Shown here: piece after piece, positions 27,456-37,234 of the stretch
How positions within the stretch are numbered: the first letter of the stretch is position 1
Layout: each line of letters begins with the position of its first letter
Source: Chitinophagaceae bacterium
GTDB lineage: Bacteria; Bacteroidota; Bacteroidia; Chitinophagales; Chitinophagaceae
Assembly (NCBI GenBank): GCA_019638595.1
Contig: JAHBTJ010000029.1
Coordinates: forward strand, 1-64,000
DNA: 64,000 nucleotides
Reading direction: 5' to 3'
The notes under the pieces: model-generated
The model's input: the letters and a program-made list of their open reading frames with translations, nothing else
Told to the model about the DNA's origin: nothing
Databases searched by the model: none
Made by a program: the position numbers and the translations under genes

Positions 27456-29090
27456 ATGCCTGTAAATATTGAACACAGTAAGAATGAAGATGTAATGAAG
27501 CTCGCCCTCAGCCAGGTAAAAACACGACTACAGAAAATTTATGAGGGCGGGGGAAAGAAATCGCTTGAAAAACAAAGAGAAAAAAACAAGCTTACCGCCA
27601 GGGAGCGGATAGCCTATCTTACAGATCCCGGTAAGCCCTTTATTGAAACAGGGGCCTTTGCGGGGTACAACATGTATGCGGAACAGGGGGGATGCCCTGC
27701 GGGAGGAACGGTGGCCGGTATAGGTTACATCAGCGGCAGGCAATGTGTTATAGTTGCCAACGACCAAACGGTAAAAGCCGGCGCCTGGTTTCCCATTACC
27801 GGTAAAAAAAACCTGCGTATGCAGGAAATAGCCATGGAAAACAACCTGCCCATTATTTACCTGGTAGACAGCGCAGGCGTATTTCTTCCGTTACAGGATG
27901 AAATATTTCCCGACAAGGAACATTTTGGCAGGATATTCCGGAACAACGCCCGCATGAGCGCGATGGGCATTACGCAAATCGCCGCCGTAATGGGCGCCTG
28001 CGTGGCAGGCGGGGCCTACCTGCCCATTATGAGCGATGAGACTTTAATGGTAAAAAACAACGGCTCCATTTTTTTGGCCGGACCTTATCTTGTAAAAGCA
28101 GCTATTGGGGAAGATGCTGATACAGAAACCCTGGGAGGAGCCGTTACGCATACCGAGATCAGCGGTATTGCCGATTATAAATTCGACACTGAACAGGAAT
28201 GCCTGGACGAAATAAAGCGCATTTGCGGTAAGCTGGGTGAAAAAGAGTCTGCCGGCTTCAGCAGGATAAAAAGCCGCCCGCCGGTTAAAAACCCCGAAGA
28301 ACTGTATGGTATTGTGCCGGCAGACAGCAGCAAGCCTTACGATATGCTGGATATTATTGAGCGGCTGGTGGACAATTCGGAATTTGACCAGTTTAAAAAA
28401 GATTACGGACAAACCATTGTTTGCGGTTACGCACGTATTGATGGCTGGGCGGCAGGCATTGTGGCCAACCAGCGAAAGATCATTAAAACCAAAAAAGGCG
28501 AAATGCAGATGGGCGGTGTTATTTACAACGACAGCGCCGACAAGGCCGCCCGGTTTATCATGAACTGCAATCAAAAAAACATACCGCTGGTTTTTTTGCA
28601 GGATGTTACCGGCTTTATGGTAGGAAGCCGCAGCGAGCACAGCGGGATCATTAAGGACGGCGCCAAAATGGTAAACGCGGTTGCCAATTCGGTGGTTCCC
28701 AAGATCACTGTTATCATCGGCAATTCTTTTGGGGCAGGCAACTATGCCATGTGCGGCAAGGCTTACGATCCCCGGTTCATATATGCATGGCCTTCCGCCA
28801 AAATAGCCGTAATGGGGGGCGAGCAGGCCGCAAAAACTTTACTGCAGATACAGGTAAGCGCGCTGAAAGCAAAGGGACTGGAAACAGATCCTGCCGCGGA
28901 AAAAAAGCTGCTGGACGATATAAAATCGAAATACGAAGAACAAACCACACCTTACTATGCGGCTGCCCGGTTGTGGGTAGACGATATTATAGACCCTATT
29001 GACACAAGAAAACTTATTTCAGAAGGACTGGCTGCCGCCAACCACAAAAAGCCCGACAGGAACTTCAGCCTGGGAGTGTTCCAGGTTTGA
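27456..29090 (+). CDS. Acyl-CoA carboxylase beta (carboxyltransferase) subunit, methylcrotonyl-CoA carboxylase-like
   Basis: A 544-residue carboxyltransferase. The two crotonase-like halves are visible: LTARERIAYLTDPG and VANDQTVKAGAWFP, then VDSAGVFLPLQDEIFPDKEH, and in the second half FLQDVTGFMVGSRSEHSG and GNSFGAGNYAMCGKAYDPRF. The FPDKEHFGRIFRNNARMS segment resembles the 3-methylcrotonyl-CoA carboxylase beta chain more than propionyl-CoA carboxylase. It transfers carboxyl from biotin to an acyl-CoA. The biotin-carrying alpha subunit is not in the window. Confidence 0.88.
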   Translation: MPVNIEHSKNEDVMKLALSQVKTRLQKIYEGGGKKSLEKQREKNKLTARERIAYLTDPGKPFIETGAFAGYNMYAEQGGCPAGGTVAGIGYISGRQCVIVANDQTVKAGAWFPITGKKNLRMQEIAMENNLPIIYLVDSAGVFLPLQDEIFPDKEHFGRIFRNNARMSAMGITQIAAVMGACVAGGAYLPIMSDETLMVKNNGSIFLAGPYLVKAAIGEDADTETLGGAVTHTEISGIADYKFDTEQECLDEIKRICGKLGEKESAGFSRIKSRPPVKNPEELYGIVPADSSKPYDMLDIIERLVDNSEFDQFKKDYGQTIVCGYARIDGWAAGIVANQRKIIKTKKGEMQMGGVIYNDSADKAARFIMNCNQKNIPLVFLQDVTGFMVGSRSEHSGIIKDGAKMVNAVANSVVPKITVIIGNSFGAGNYAMCGKAYDPRFIYAWPSAKIAVMGGEQAAKTLLQIQVSALKAKGLETDPAAEKKLLDDIKSKYEEQTTPYYAAARLWVDDIIDPIDTRKLISEGLAAANHKKPDRNFSLGVFQV

Positions 29091-29290
29091 AAATTTGAAA
29101 TTCGAAATTTGAGATTTGATGGCTGTTGCAAGTTCCAGGTTGCAGGTAGGATTGCTGAATTTTTGATTTCGAATACTGATAGCCCAAAGCCCACAGCCCA
29201 TAGCTCAAGGCTGATGGCTGACTGCTGATAGCTGATTAGCTCATTTCAAATCCGTCATCCTGCTACCCGAAACTTTTTACCCTGCAACTT
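29091..29290. repeat. Word-repeat intergenic block before atpG
   Basis: The spacer starts with AAATTTGAAATTCGAAATTTG-type words. It then passes into many near-copies of GCTGATAGC, GCCCATAGC and GGCTGATGGC (29176-29245). The remaining bases up to 29417 hold a possible -7 box TACCTTTG at 29324-29331 for atpG without a clear -33 partner. Confidence 0.55.
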
Positions 29291-29417
29291 GTAACTCAGC
29301 ATGGTTTTTTCGATCAATTCAAATACCTTTGCGGTCATTTTGGGAAGGCTGCTGCAGAAAGGCAGGGTATCCTTAAATAATTAGCTGTCAATCAAATACT
29401 TAATTTAACTCTCACAT

Positions 29418-30302
29418 ATGCCCGGTGCATTAAAAGAAGTACGCAACCGTATTAAATCGGTTCAAAGTACCCAGCAAATTACCAAGGCCATGAAAATGGT
29501 GAGTGCTGCCAAATTGCGCAAAGCACAGGAAGCCATTGTTCAAATGCGCCCGTATGCAAAAAAATTGCAGGAAATGCTGAGCAATATAGTGAGCAATATG
29601 GAAGGAGAAACCGGCGCGGAGCTGGCGGTGGAGCGTCCTGTAGAAAAAGTGCTTATCATTACTGTTTCTTCCGACCGCGGCTTGTGCGGCGCCTATAATG
29701 CCAACATTATTAAGCTCGCGCGTACATTGGCATTGGATAAATACGCGCAGCAGTCCGCAAAAGGCAATGTAACCATTTGGCCCATCGGCAAAAAAGCGTT
29801 CGACGCCTTCCAGAAATCAAAATTAAAACTCAACACTACCTATAAGGATCTTTTCCTGTCCCTGTCGTTTGAGCATGTGCAGGAAATAGCACAGGCTGCG
29901 ATAGAGAGCTTCAGGAAAAATGAATTTGATGTAGTGGAGGTAGTATACAGCGAATTCCGCAACGCGGCAACACAACGTTTTACAGTAGAAAGATTTTTAC
30001 CCATTCCTAAAGTAGAGCCTAAGGAAGGTAAAGCTACCAAGGCCGATTTTATTTTTGAGCCCGACCAGGAAACCCTGATCGCCGAGCTGATGCCCAAAAT
30101 ACTGAATACGCAGCTATATAAAGCCGTACTGGATGCCAATGCCAGTGAGCATGGCGCCCGCATGACGGCAATGGATAAGGCCAGCGAGAACGCCAACGAG
30201 CTGTTAAAAACACTGAGGATAACATACAACAGGGCACGCCAGGCAGCTATTACCACCGAGCTTACCGAAATTGTAAGCGGCGCGGCTGCTTTGCAGGGCT
30301 AA
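29418..30302 (+). CDS. atpG: ATP synthase F1 gamma subunit
   Basis: A 294-residue protein. The conserved N-terminal helix (ALKEVRNRIKSVQSTQQITK, then AMKMVSAAKLRKAQ), the SSDRGLCGAYNANI core and the C-terminal helix (MTAMDKASENANELLKTLRI, ending ELTEIVSGAAAL) are all present. It is the rotor shaft of F1. The genes on either side are a carboxylase subunit and scpB; the other F1Fo subunits are not in the window, so atpG is separated from them here, unless atpA and others lie elsewhere in the genome as is known for some Bacteroidota. Confidence 0.96.
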   Translation: MPGALKEVRNRIKSVQSTQQITKAMKMVSAAKLRKAQEAIVQMRPYAKKLQEMLSNIVSNMEGETGAELAVERPVEKVLIITVSSDRGLCGAYNANIIKLARTLALDKYAQQSAKGNVTIWPIGKKAFDAFQKSKLKLNTTYKDLFLSLSFEHVQEIAQAAIESFRKNEFDVVEVVYSEFRNAATQRFTVERFLPIPKVEPKEGKATKADFIFEPDQETLIAELMPKILNTQLYKAVLDANASEHGARMTAMDKASENANELLKTLRITYNRARQAAITTELTEIVSGAAALQG

Positions 30303-30354
30303 TCGTTGCCGGCCGATAATATTGAATTTCAAGTTTTCCGTTAGATTGCTATAC

Positions 30355-31179
30355 ATGGAAATTTCACAGATCATTCCACATATTGAAGCGCTCATTTTTG
30401 CAAGTGAAAAGCCTTTGACCAGCATTGAGCTGGTTGACCTTGTAAACAATGCGTTGGGATTCATTGAAGACCGCGCCACGCTTGAACAGATAGAAGCGGC
30501 AGTGGATGGCATTCGTGAAAAATACGCTACCGAATTTTATCCCTTTGAAGTGAGGCAAAGCGGTGGCGGCTGGCAATTTTTAACCAAAGGCGTTTTTCAT
30601 AAAACCATTGCCCAGCTAAATGGCGACAAGTTCTTAAAAAGGCTGTCGGCTGCCGCCATGGAAACCCTGGCGATCATTGCCTATAAACAGCCCATTACAA
30701 AGGGAGAAGTGGAATCTATACGCGGCGTGAACTGCGATTATGTGATACAAAAGCTGCTGGAAAAAGAGCTGGTAGTAATTACGGGCAGGAACGAAGAAAT
30801 GCCCGGCAAGCCGCTGGTATATGCTACTTCTAAATCGTTCATGGATTATTTCGGCATTAACTCGCCCGACGACCTTCCGAAAATAAAAGAAGTATTAGCC
30901 GACCAGATAGTAGCACCCACCCTTGTAAATGCGGAACATTTTGAAGTGGAAGGTGAAAGTACGCTGATAGTGGCGGAAAACGGAGAACTGCTGCAAACAG
31001 GCGCTGAAGAAGAAAATACAGCAGCCACTTCAAGCGAAGACAGTGCTTTGCCTGAAAATGAAGAAACCCAACATTCCGGTGAACACCAACAACATCCTTC
31101 TGATACGGATGACGACAGGGAAGATGCTGACAATGATACGGATATCAGCCAAACGCCTCCGGGCACGGAGCAGGAGTAA
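30355..31179 (+). CDS. scpB: Segregation and condensation protein B
   Basis: A 274-residue protein from the ATG at 30355 (an in-frame start at 30322 is less likely). The two winged-helix domains are visible: HIEALIFASEKPLTSIELVD near the start, the FLKRLSAAAMETLAIIAYKQ block with PITKGEVESIRGVNCDYVI, and GRNEEMPGKPLVYATS. ScpB joins ScpA and Smc in the condensin complex. The last ~80 residues are an acidic, disordered tail rich in Glu, Asp, Ser and Thr, longer than usual. Confidence 0.93.
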   Translation: MEISQIIPHIEALIFASEKPLTSIELVDLVNNALGFIEDRATLEQIEAAVDGIREKYATEFYPFEVRQSGGGWQFLTKGVFHKTIAQLNGDKFLKRLSAAAMETLAIIAYKQPITKGEVESIRGVNCDYVIQKLLEKELVVITGRNEEMPGKPLVYATSKSFMDYFGINSPDDLPKIKEVLADQIVAPTLVNAEHFEVEGESTLIVAENGELLQTGAEEENTAATSSEDSALPENEETQHSGEHQQHPSDTDDDREDADNDTDISQTPPGTEQE

Positions 31180-31246
31180 CCATCTTCTTATTATCTCATC
31201 ATTACTGCATCCGTTTAGCCGGCCAATACTTTACAGCGTCTGGAAT

Positions 31247-32746
31247 TCATCTGGCCATATACCTGCCGGTAGTTTTCATTTTTTCCACTGCCCACCCTGC
31301 AAAATCAAAGTACTTGAGCAGTTGTCTTTCGAACCGGTCACGATGCAAGCCACTGATCTCACTGATCATATTTTGAACCTGGAGCTTTCCTGCCGGTTTC
31401 CTGTTCGTGTTCATCATAATATACTTAAATAAAAGCAGCTCCGACTTCAACAACTGCCTGTCGCCAAAAAATCTTTTGTACGTTTTTATTTCATACTCCA
31501 AATAATCCCTTTCACCCCGCTCATAATATATAATAATATTCAGCAGTCTTACCGCTTTACAAACAAGCCAGTGCTTATAGCAGCGATGCTGCTGCAGCAC
31601 ATCATTGATCCACTGATGCGCTTTCTTATAATTTTTTAATCTCAAAAAAGATATTGCCATATAAAAGCTCAGCTCCCATTGTTTTTCTTCATCTACCATA
31701 TCGTATTCATTTATCCAGTCTTTTCCCAACGAGCTGGTATAAGCTGTTGCTCCGGCATGATCGTTTTCCGAGATCAGCAGTATCAGCCGGTATAATACCG
31801 CTGTTTTTTGTACCTGGCTTCTGAAATATTCCGGGTATACTGTTTGGTTCAGTTGTTCAACCTTACTTATATAAAAGTTCATTTGTTCAAACAGCCCAAG
31901 CATGTGCAGGCTGTCTAATGTTCCGTTGAGGGCGGAAAGATAGTCAAGTGGAGGATGATCCAGCAGTTGCATATGCCCTTCAAAGAGCCTGTTAAGCGAT
32001 GCAAAAGTTTTTAAAGCGGTGGTATGTTCCCCGGTATAGGTAAAGAAAAACGACTGGAACAATAAATGTAATTTTTTCGCAACAAAGCTGTTGGCAGGCT
32101 TATGGGTTACCAGGCCCATTTCACTCAATACAAGATCATCCAGCATTTTCATCTGCTCCTGCGACGATATTTTCCCGGCATGAACCACCCGGTATTTCAG
32201 CAGTTCAAAAAGAGAATGATGATCGTGTATGCTGTTCATATCGCGCAATAGGCCTTTTGCCTTCATTTGCAGCTCAACGAGTTGCCTGTCTGTTATGCCC
32301 GGAAAGTTAATATCCACGAGGTAGTTCAGCTCTTCGCGATAGCTGAGATATTCCACCAGCGGATGCTGAACAGCATCCGCTTTACCACGCACTTTAAGTA
32401 TTTCCTGGTAACCCTCCTCCTGTAGCGACCTCTCCTGTAAAATCCTTATCCTCATTATACTTTGCAACAACCCGAATAAAGGGTCTTTTTCCGTTTTGAG
32501 CTGGATCAGGCAATCGGTAAGTATTTTAACGAGATATCTTGCCGTATTATGAACAGATGCGCCGGGATGCTTTTTGCTGAAAGCAGTATCTATTACTGCT
32601 GCAGTACCATGCTTTGCGGCGTCTATGATATGAAACAGATCAAGATAAACCCTGCCCACAGACTGCCGCTTCACATACAGCTTAAAAAAACGCTTTTCAG
32701 ATCCCGACAAAGATTTGACCAGCCGTACTGCCGCTATTTTGGACAT
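31247..32746 (-). CDS. Large helical hypothetical protein
   Basis: A 499-residue, mostly alpha-helical protein without signal peptide or membrane segment. It starts MSKIAAVRLVKSLSGSEKRF, and paired helices of TPR/HAT character follow along its length (LKNYKKAHQWINDVL, KAVRLLNIIIYYERGERDYL). I recognise the style as one of the large cytoplasmic helical proteins found in Chitinophagaceae, but not a function. It converges with scpB and is divergent from ribokinase. Confidence 0.6.
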   Translation of the reverse strand: MSKIAAVRLVKSLSGSEKRFFKLYVKRQSVGRVYLDLFHIIDAAKHGTAAVIDTAFSKKHPGASVHNTARYLVKILTDCLIQLKTEKDPLFGLLQSIMRIRILQERSLQEEGYQEILKVRGKADAVQHPLVEYLSYREELNYLVDINFPGITDRQLVELQMKAKGLLRDMNSIHDHHSLFELLKYRVVHAGKISSQEQMKMLDDLVLSEMGLVTHKPANSFVAKKLHLLFQSFFFTYTGEHTTALKTFASLNRLFEGHMQLLDHPPLDYLSALNGTLDSLHMLGLFEQMNFYISKVEQLNQTVYPEYFRSQVQKTAVLYRLILLISENDHAGATAYTSSLGKDWINEYDMVDEEKQWELSFYMAISFLRLKNYKKAHQWINDVLQQHRCYKHWLVCKAVRLLNIIIYYERGERDYLEYEIKTYKRFFGDRQLLKSELLLFKYIMMNTNRKPAGKLQVQNMISEISGLHRDRFERQLLKYFDFAGWAVEKMKTTGRYMAR

Positions 32747-32890
32747 AGCTACAAAATTGAAGAGGTTATTAAATCATAATTCATAGAATAACAAGGGAAT
32801 TAATATCATAAATATATAATAATCAAACTATTATAATAAAAAAATTATAAAAATGCTGCTCTTACAGTTATTAAAAATTGAAATTAATGA

Positions 32891-32922
32891 TTTTTATTTA
32901 GCAGGCTGGAAGGCTAGCTTTG
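32891..32922 (+). promoter_or_regulatory. Probable promoter of the nucleoside/ribose operon
   Basis: TAGCTTTG at 32915-32922 matches the -7 TAnnTTTG box; a T-rich TTTTT at 32891-32895 sits about 19 bases upstream where the -33 TTTG is expected. The leader to ribokinase would be about 35 bases. Confidence 0.4.
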
Positions 32923-32962
32923 AAACAACGATCAAAGAAAATTCCGGTAAACAGTTTGCTAT

Positions 32963-33892
32963 ATGGGCATAAAAAAAATAGTAGTTGCAGGCAGTTCCAA
33001 TATGGACATGGTAGTTAAAACGGCGCATATCCCGGTGCCCGGGGAGACTGTTCTTTCAGGATCTTTTTTTATGAACCCCGGCGGAAAAGGGGCCAACCAG
33101 GCAGTTGCCGCTTCCCGGCTGGGCGCCGAAGTAATATTCATCTCCAAATTAGGCAACGATGTTTTCGGTAAGCAATTTTCACAACTGTTCAGCGAGGAAA
33201 ATATTGATACTTCTTTCCTGGTGTCGGACGATGCGCTCCCGAGCGGTGTGGCGCTGATCACCGTAGACCAGGAGGGAGAGAACAGCATTGTGGTAGCTTC
33301 CGGCGCCAATGCCAGCCTGTCAATTGAAGATATAAAAGATGCGCTCCCGGCAATTGCTGAAGCAGGAACCGTTTTAATGCAATTGGAAACTCCTATGGAA
33401 GTAGTAGAATACATTGCCGCCTATGCCGCTTCCCAAAAAGTAAAAGTGATCCTGAACCCGGCCCCCGCGGCCTCCCTGTCGGGAACATTACTAAGCCATA
33501 TTGATATTTTAACGCCCAATGAAACAGAAGCGGCTATGATAGCCGGCATACCGGTTAACAATGCAGACGATGCCGGGAAAGCGGCTATGCTGATCTGTGA
33601 AAAAGGGGTAAACACCGTGATCGTAACGCTGGGCGCAAAGGGCGCTTTGATCTGCGAAGGAAGCCGGTGTTCGATGGTGGAAGCCAGGAAAGTACAGCCT
33701 GTTGACAGCACTGCCGCGGGCGATGTGTTCAACGGGGCGCTGGCAGTAGCGCTCTCTGAAGGAAAGGACATGCGGAACGCAGTACGGTTTGCCTGTGATG
33801 CCGCGGCTATATCCGTTACGCGGCTGGGGGCGCAGTCCTCCATTCCTTACCGCAACGAACTTGTTGCACAAACATTAAATATTCCGGGATAG
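32963..33892 (+). CDS. rbsK: Ribokinase
   Basis: A 309-residue PfkB-family kinase. Substrate and dimer motifs: AGSSNMDMVVK near the start and NPGGKGANQAVAASRLGAEV (38-57). The C-terminal active site has LTPNETEA and VDSTAAGDVFNGALAVAL, the catalytic Asp lying in the GD of the last motif. It phosphorylates D-ribose to ribose-5-phosphate. It heads a four-gene unit with a sugar transporter and two nucleoside hydrolases, which would supply ribose. Confidence 0.93.
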   Translation: MGIKKIVVAGSSNMDMVVKTAHIPVPGETVLSGSFFMNPGGKGANQAVAASRLGAEVIFISKLGNDVFGKQFSQLFSEENIDTSFLVSDDALPSGVALITVDQEGENSIVVASGANASLSIEDIKDALPAIAEAGTVLMQLETPMEVVEYIAAYAASQKVKVILNPAPAASLSGTLLSHIDILTPNETEAAMIAGIPVNNADDAGKAAMLICEKGVNTVIVTLGAKGALICEGSRCSMVEARKVQPVDSTAAGDVFNGALAVALSEGKDMRNAVRFACDAAAISVTRLGAQSSIPYRNELVAQTLNIPG

Positions 33893-33931
33893 GAAGCCAT
33901 AACAAAATCAGTTTACCAAAATCTCTGCCAT

Positions 33932-34933
33932 ATGTTTATTGTAGAAAGCTACTCCTTAGCGATCGTATTCTGCTTTATCACCATGCTGTGCTGGGGCTCC
34001 TGGGCCAATACACAAAAGCTGGTGCAACAAAAGTGGCGTTTCGAATTGTTTTACTGGGACTATGTGATCGGCATATTCTTACTTTCCCTGCTTGCCGCAT
34101 TTACCCTGGGCAGCAACGGCGATGGCGGCAGGCCTTTTCTTGCCGATATCAGCCAGGCAGAAGGCGTTAACATCCGCAATGCGCTGGTGGGTGGCGTGGT
34201 GTTTAACCTGGCCAACATTTTACTTACCGCTGCCATTGCAGGTGCGGGCATGGCGGTAGCCTTTCCTGTAGGGATCGGGCTGGCGCTGATCATAGGTGTT
34301 ATTATCAACTATATACTTTTAAGCAAAGGCAACCCTGTCCTGTTATTCACCGGGGTATTGCTTGTAACCGCAGCAATAATCGTAAACGCCCTTGCGTACG
34401 GAAAACATGCGGGCGGTTCAGGTAAAAAAGGAGCAGGCAAATGGATCGTTGTCTCCATCATTGCAGGCATCCTCATGTCTACCTTTTATCCTTTTGTGGC
34501 TTCGGGGATGGATCTTGAAAATTTTGTATCGCCTGCCGCAGGCAAAATGACGCCCTATACGGCTTTTGTAGTTTTTGCTGCAGGCATCCTGCTAAGCAAT
34601 ATTGTTTTCAACACCCTGTTGATGAAAAAACCGTTTGAGGGTAGCCCTGTCCGTTATGCTGATTATTTTAAAGGCAGGGGTGTGCATTGGGTAGGTATCC
34701 TGGGAGGCTTCATCTGGGGTACAGGTAATTTATTCAACCTGGTTGCCGCGGGTAAAGCCGGCCCCGCCATTTCCTATGGTTTGGGGCAGGGCGCCACGCT
34801 TGTAGCAGCATTGTGGGGGGTGTTTATCTGGAAGGAATTTAAAGGCGCCACAAACGCTGTGAACAAAATGACAGCTTTTATGTTCGTCCTGTTTGTTGTC
34901 GGACTGGGTCTTATCATTAAAGCGGGAACCTGA
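33932..34933 (+). CDS. GRP-type sugar transporter, probable ribose permease
   Basis: A 333-residue protein with about ten membrane segments, opening with CFITMLCWGSWANTQKLVQQ. The WGSWAN and VFNLANILLTAAIAGAGMA segments are typical of the GRP/RhaT branch of the drug/metabolite transporter superfamily. Placed 39 bases after ribokinase and before two nucleoside hydrolases, it most likely brings ribose across the inner membrane; this is from context. Confidence 0.82.
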   Translation: MFIVESYSLAIVFCFITMLCWGSWANTQKLVQQKWRFELFYWDYVIGIFLLSLLAAFTLGSNGDGGRPFLADISQAEGVNIRNALVGGVVFNLANILLTAAIAGAGMAVAFPVGIGLALIIGVIINYILLSKGNPVLLFTGVLLVTAAIIVNALAYGKHAGGSGKKGAGKWIVVSIIAGILMSTFYPFVASGMDLENFVSPAAGKMTPYTAFVVFAAGILLSNIVFNTLLMKKPFEGSPVRYADYFKGRGVHWVGILGGFIWGTGNLFNLVAAGKAGPAISYGLGQGATLVAALWGVFIWKEFKGATNAVNKMTAFMFVLFVVGLGLIIKAGT

Positions 34934-34996
34934 AGCCATTTTACTTTTACATGGATTGTACGATCTGTTTAACTATTACTTACTTAAAATAGCACA

Positions 34997-36061
34997 ATGA
35001 GATTTACAGCATGCCGCTTTTTACCTCGCCGGACAGGAGCATCAGCTTCTCTGATTTGCTCCATGGCATTGCTGCTGTTGTCCGGATGTGCTCAACAGCA
35101 ATCAAAAAGTATCCCCATCCCTGTAATTTTTGATACCGATATCGGCAATGACATAGATGATGTATTGGCGCTCCAGATGCTGTTCAACTATGAAAAAGAA
35201 GGGACAGTGAATATACTGGGAATTACCATCAGCAAAAGCAATCCGCGGGTAATAGAATATGCAGATGGTTATTGCCTGTTCAATGGCAGGAAAAACATGC
35301 CGCTAGGGTACGCATACAACGGTGTAAATCCTGAACCTTACCGGTATGTTCCCGCTACTTTGGATACGCTTGTTAACGGGGAGAAAGTATTGTTTCCACA
35401 ACGCAGCATGGCAAACGATATTCCCGAAGGATATGTGTTGCAGCGTCAGTTACTGGCAGCACAGCCCGATCATTCTGTTGTTATGATCGTAGTAGGGCCC
35501 CAGACGAATATTCAACGGCTGCTGGAATCGGAACCGGATGAATACAGCGATTTAAATGGCGTGGAACTGGTCAGCAAAAAAATTCGCCTGCTTTCCGTCA
35601 TGGGAGGATTATATACGAAAGGTTCCAATCTTTTGGACTGGAATATTGTTCAGGATCTAAAGGCTGCAAAAACGCTTTTTGAAAAATGGCCCGGTGAGAT
35701 CGTAGTCAGCGGGCCCGAAGTTGGGAATGATCTGCCTTATCCGCACCAGAGCATTATAAATGATTTTACAGAGGGTCATAAGCATCCTTTATGCATATCG
35801 TATAAGCTGTATGCCCCTATGCCCTATGACCGTCCCACCTGGGATCTCACATCGGTGCTGTATGCGATTGAGCCGGACGCAGGTTATTTTGATTTATCGG
35901 GGTTCGGAACTATCGCTATTGACAGCGTGGGCAATGGTATCTTCACAGACCATCCCAACGGGAAGCACCGTTATTTAAAAGTGTCCGAAAACAAAAAAAA
36001 GGTGATATTACAAAAGATGGTAAACCAGGTTACGGGAAAGCCTGAGTCAACGTATCAATAG
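34997..36061 (+). CDS. Nucleoside hydrolase, lipoprotein form
   Basis: A 354-residue protein with a lipoprotein signal ending LLSGC (Cys31). The calcium/ribose-binding motif of the IUNH family, DTDIGNDIDD, is at 46-55. Downstream are VMIVVGPQTNIQRLL and VSGPEVGNDLPYP. It hydrolyses the N-glycosidic bond of nucleosides to free ribose and base, here at a membrane surface outside the cytoplasm. It is third in the ribokinase operon. Confidence 0.9.
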   Translation: MRFTACRFLPRRTGASASLICSMALLLLSGCAQQQSKSIPIPVIFDTDIGNDIDDVLALQMLFNYEKEGTVNILGITISKSNPRVIEYADGYCLFNGRKNMPLGYAYNGVNPEPYRYVPATLDTLVNGEKVLFPQRSMANDIPEGYVLQRQLLAAQPDHSVVMIVVGPQTNIQRLLESEPDEYSDLNGVELVSKKIRLLSVMGGLYTKGSNLLDWNIVQDLKAAKTLFEKWPGEIVVSGPEVGNDLPYPHQSIINDFTEGHKHPLCISYKLYAPMPYDRPTWDLTSVLYAIEPDAGYFDLSGFGTIAIDSVGNGIFTDHPNGKHRYLKVSENKKKVILQKMVNQVTGKPESTYQ

Positions 36062-36139
36062 AGCCATCATGAAACATATACAAAAAACAACGGAAAACTG
36101 AGGTGCGAAACCCTTTGATGATCTTAAAATACCATAATT

Positions 36140-37144
36140 ATGCAAAAAAATTTTCTGCTTTTAGTTGTGTTGTTAAGTACCGGTTTTTATGGTGCTTTTG
36201 TACAGGCCCAATCCAAATCCCAAAAGCCGGTTCCCATTATTCTTGACACCGATATTGGCCCCGATTATGACGACGTGGGCGCCGTGGCGGTATTGCATGC
36301 CCTGGCCGATAAAGGAGAAGCAAAGCCGCTTGCCATTATTGCCAGCAATAAAAATAAATTAGTAGCTCCCACCATCAATATCCTGAATATTTATTTTGGA
36401 AGACCCGATCTGCCGGTTGGCGCTCCCAAGGGAGAGCATGACCCGGACCACGGCGCTGTGCAGCAATGGCCGGAACTGCTGGTAAGCAAATACCCACACA
36501 CGATCAAAAGCACAGACGAAGTGCCCGATGCTGTAGAACTGTACAGAAAACTGCTGGCTGCCCAGCCCGATAAAAGTGTAACGATCGTTACGGTTGGCTT
36601 TTTAACCAACCTGGCAAACCTCCTGCATTCCCAACCCGATCAATATTCAAAATTAGATGGCAAGGCGCTCATAGCTAAAAAGGTAAAGCAACTGGTATCT
36701 ATGGCCGGAAAGTTCCCGGAAGGAAGAGAATATAACGTGCTGATTGATTCCATTGCATCTGAAAAAGTATTTACCAATTGGCCGACACCTGTTCTGTTTA
36801 GTGGTTTTGAGATTGGCGAAAAAGTAATTACCGGCAAAGAGCTGATCAATAACGCGGCTATTCAAAACAGCCCGGTAAAAGATGCGTATGCAAAAGCAAT
36901 GCTCCATTATGAAAGCGATCGCAACGGCCGCAATAGCTGGGATCAAACAGCAGTACTGGTAGCTGTAAGGGGTATTGCCCCTTATTATACCACACAAAGA
37001 GGACAGATCGTGCTGAAAGGCGGCAACAACGAATGGAAGAACGATACCAACGGCAGGCAGTCCTATCTTATAGCGATCCTGCCACCCGAAAAAGTAAGCG
37101 CGGAAATTGAAGCGCTCATGATGCATCAGCCGGGTACGAAATAA
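36140..37144 (+). CDS. Nucleoside hydrolase, periplasmic form
   Basis: A 334-residue protein with a cleavable signal peptide (1-23, ends FVQAQ). The IUNH metal motif reads DTDIGPDYDD (36-45); TIVTVGFLTNLANLL follows, with RNSWDQTAVLVAV near the C-terminus. It is a paralogue of the preceding gene (78 bases upstream) and probably the second scavenging enzyme with a different base preference, located in the periplasm. Confidence 0.9.
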   Translation: MQKNFLLLVVLLSTGFYGAFVQAQSKSQKPVPIILDTDIGPDYDDVGAVAVLHALADKGEAKPLAIIASNKNKLVAPTINILNIYFGRPDLPVGAPKGEHDPDHGAVQQWPELLVSKYPHTIKSTDEVPDAVELYRKLLAAQPDKSVTIVTVGFLTNLANLLHSQPDQYSKLDGKALIAKKVKQLVSMAGKFPEGREYNVLIDSIASEKVFTNWPTPVLFSGFEIGEKVITGKELINNAAIQNSPVKDAYAKAMLHYESDRNGRNSWDQTAVLVAVRGIAPYYTTQRGQIVLKGGNNEWKNDTNGRQSYLIAILPPEKVSAEIEALMMHQPGTK

Positions 37145-37234
37145 GGGAAGACGCATTCTACGGCTAATCAGGAACAAAAATCGCGGTGAAGAGCAGCAGG
37201 AATGTTCTCTTTGTTGCTTTCGCTACTATACGAA

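Noticed and set aside
29091-29417. tRNA or small RNA gene before atpG
   Set aside because: No cloverleaf or CCA-like end was found; the space is repeat words plus a possible promoter.
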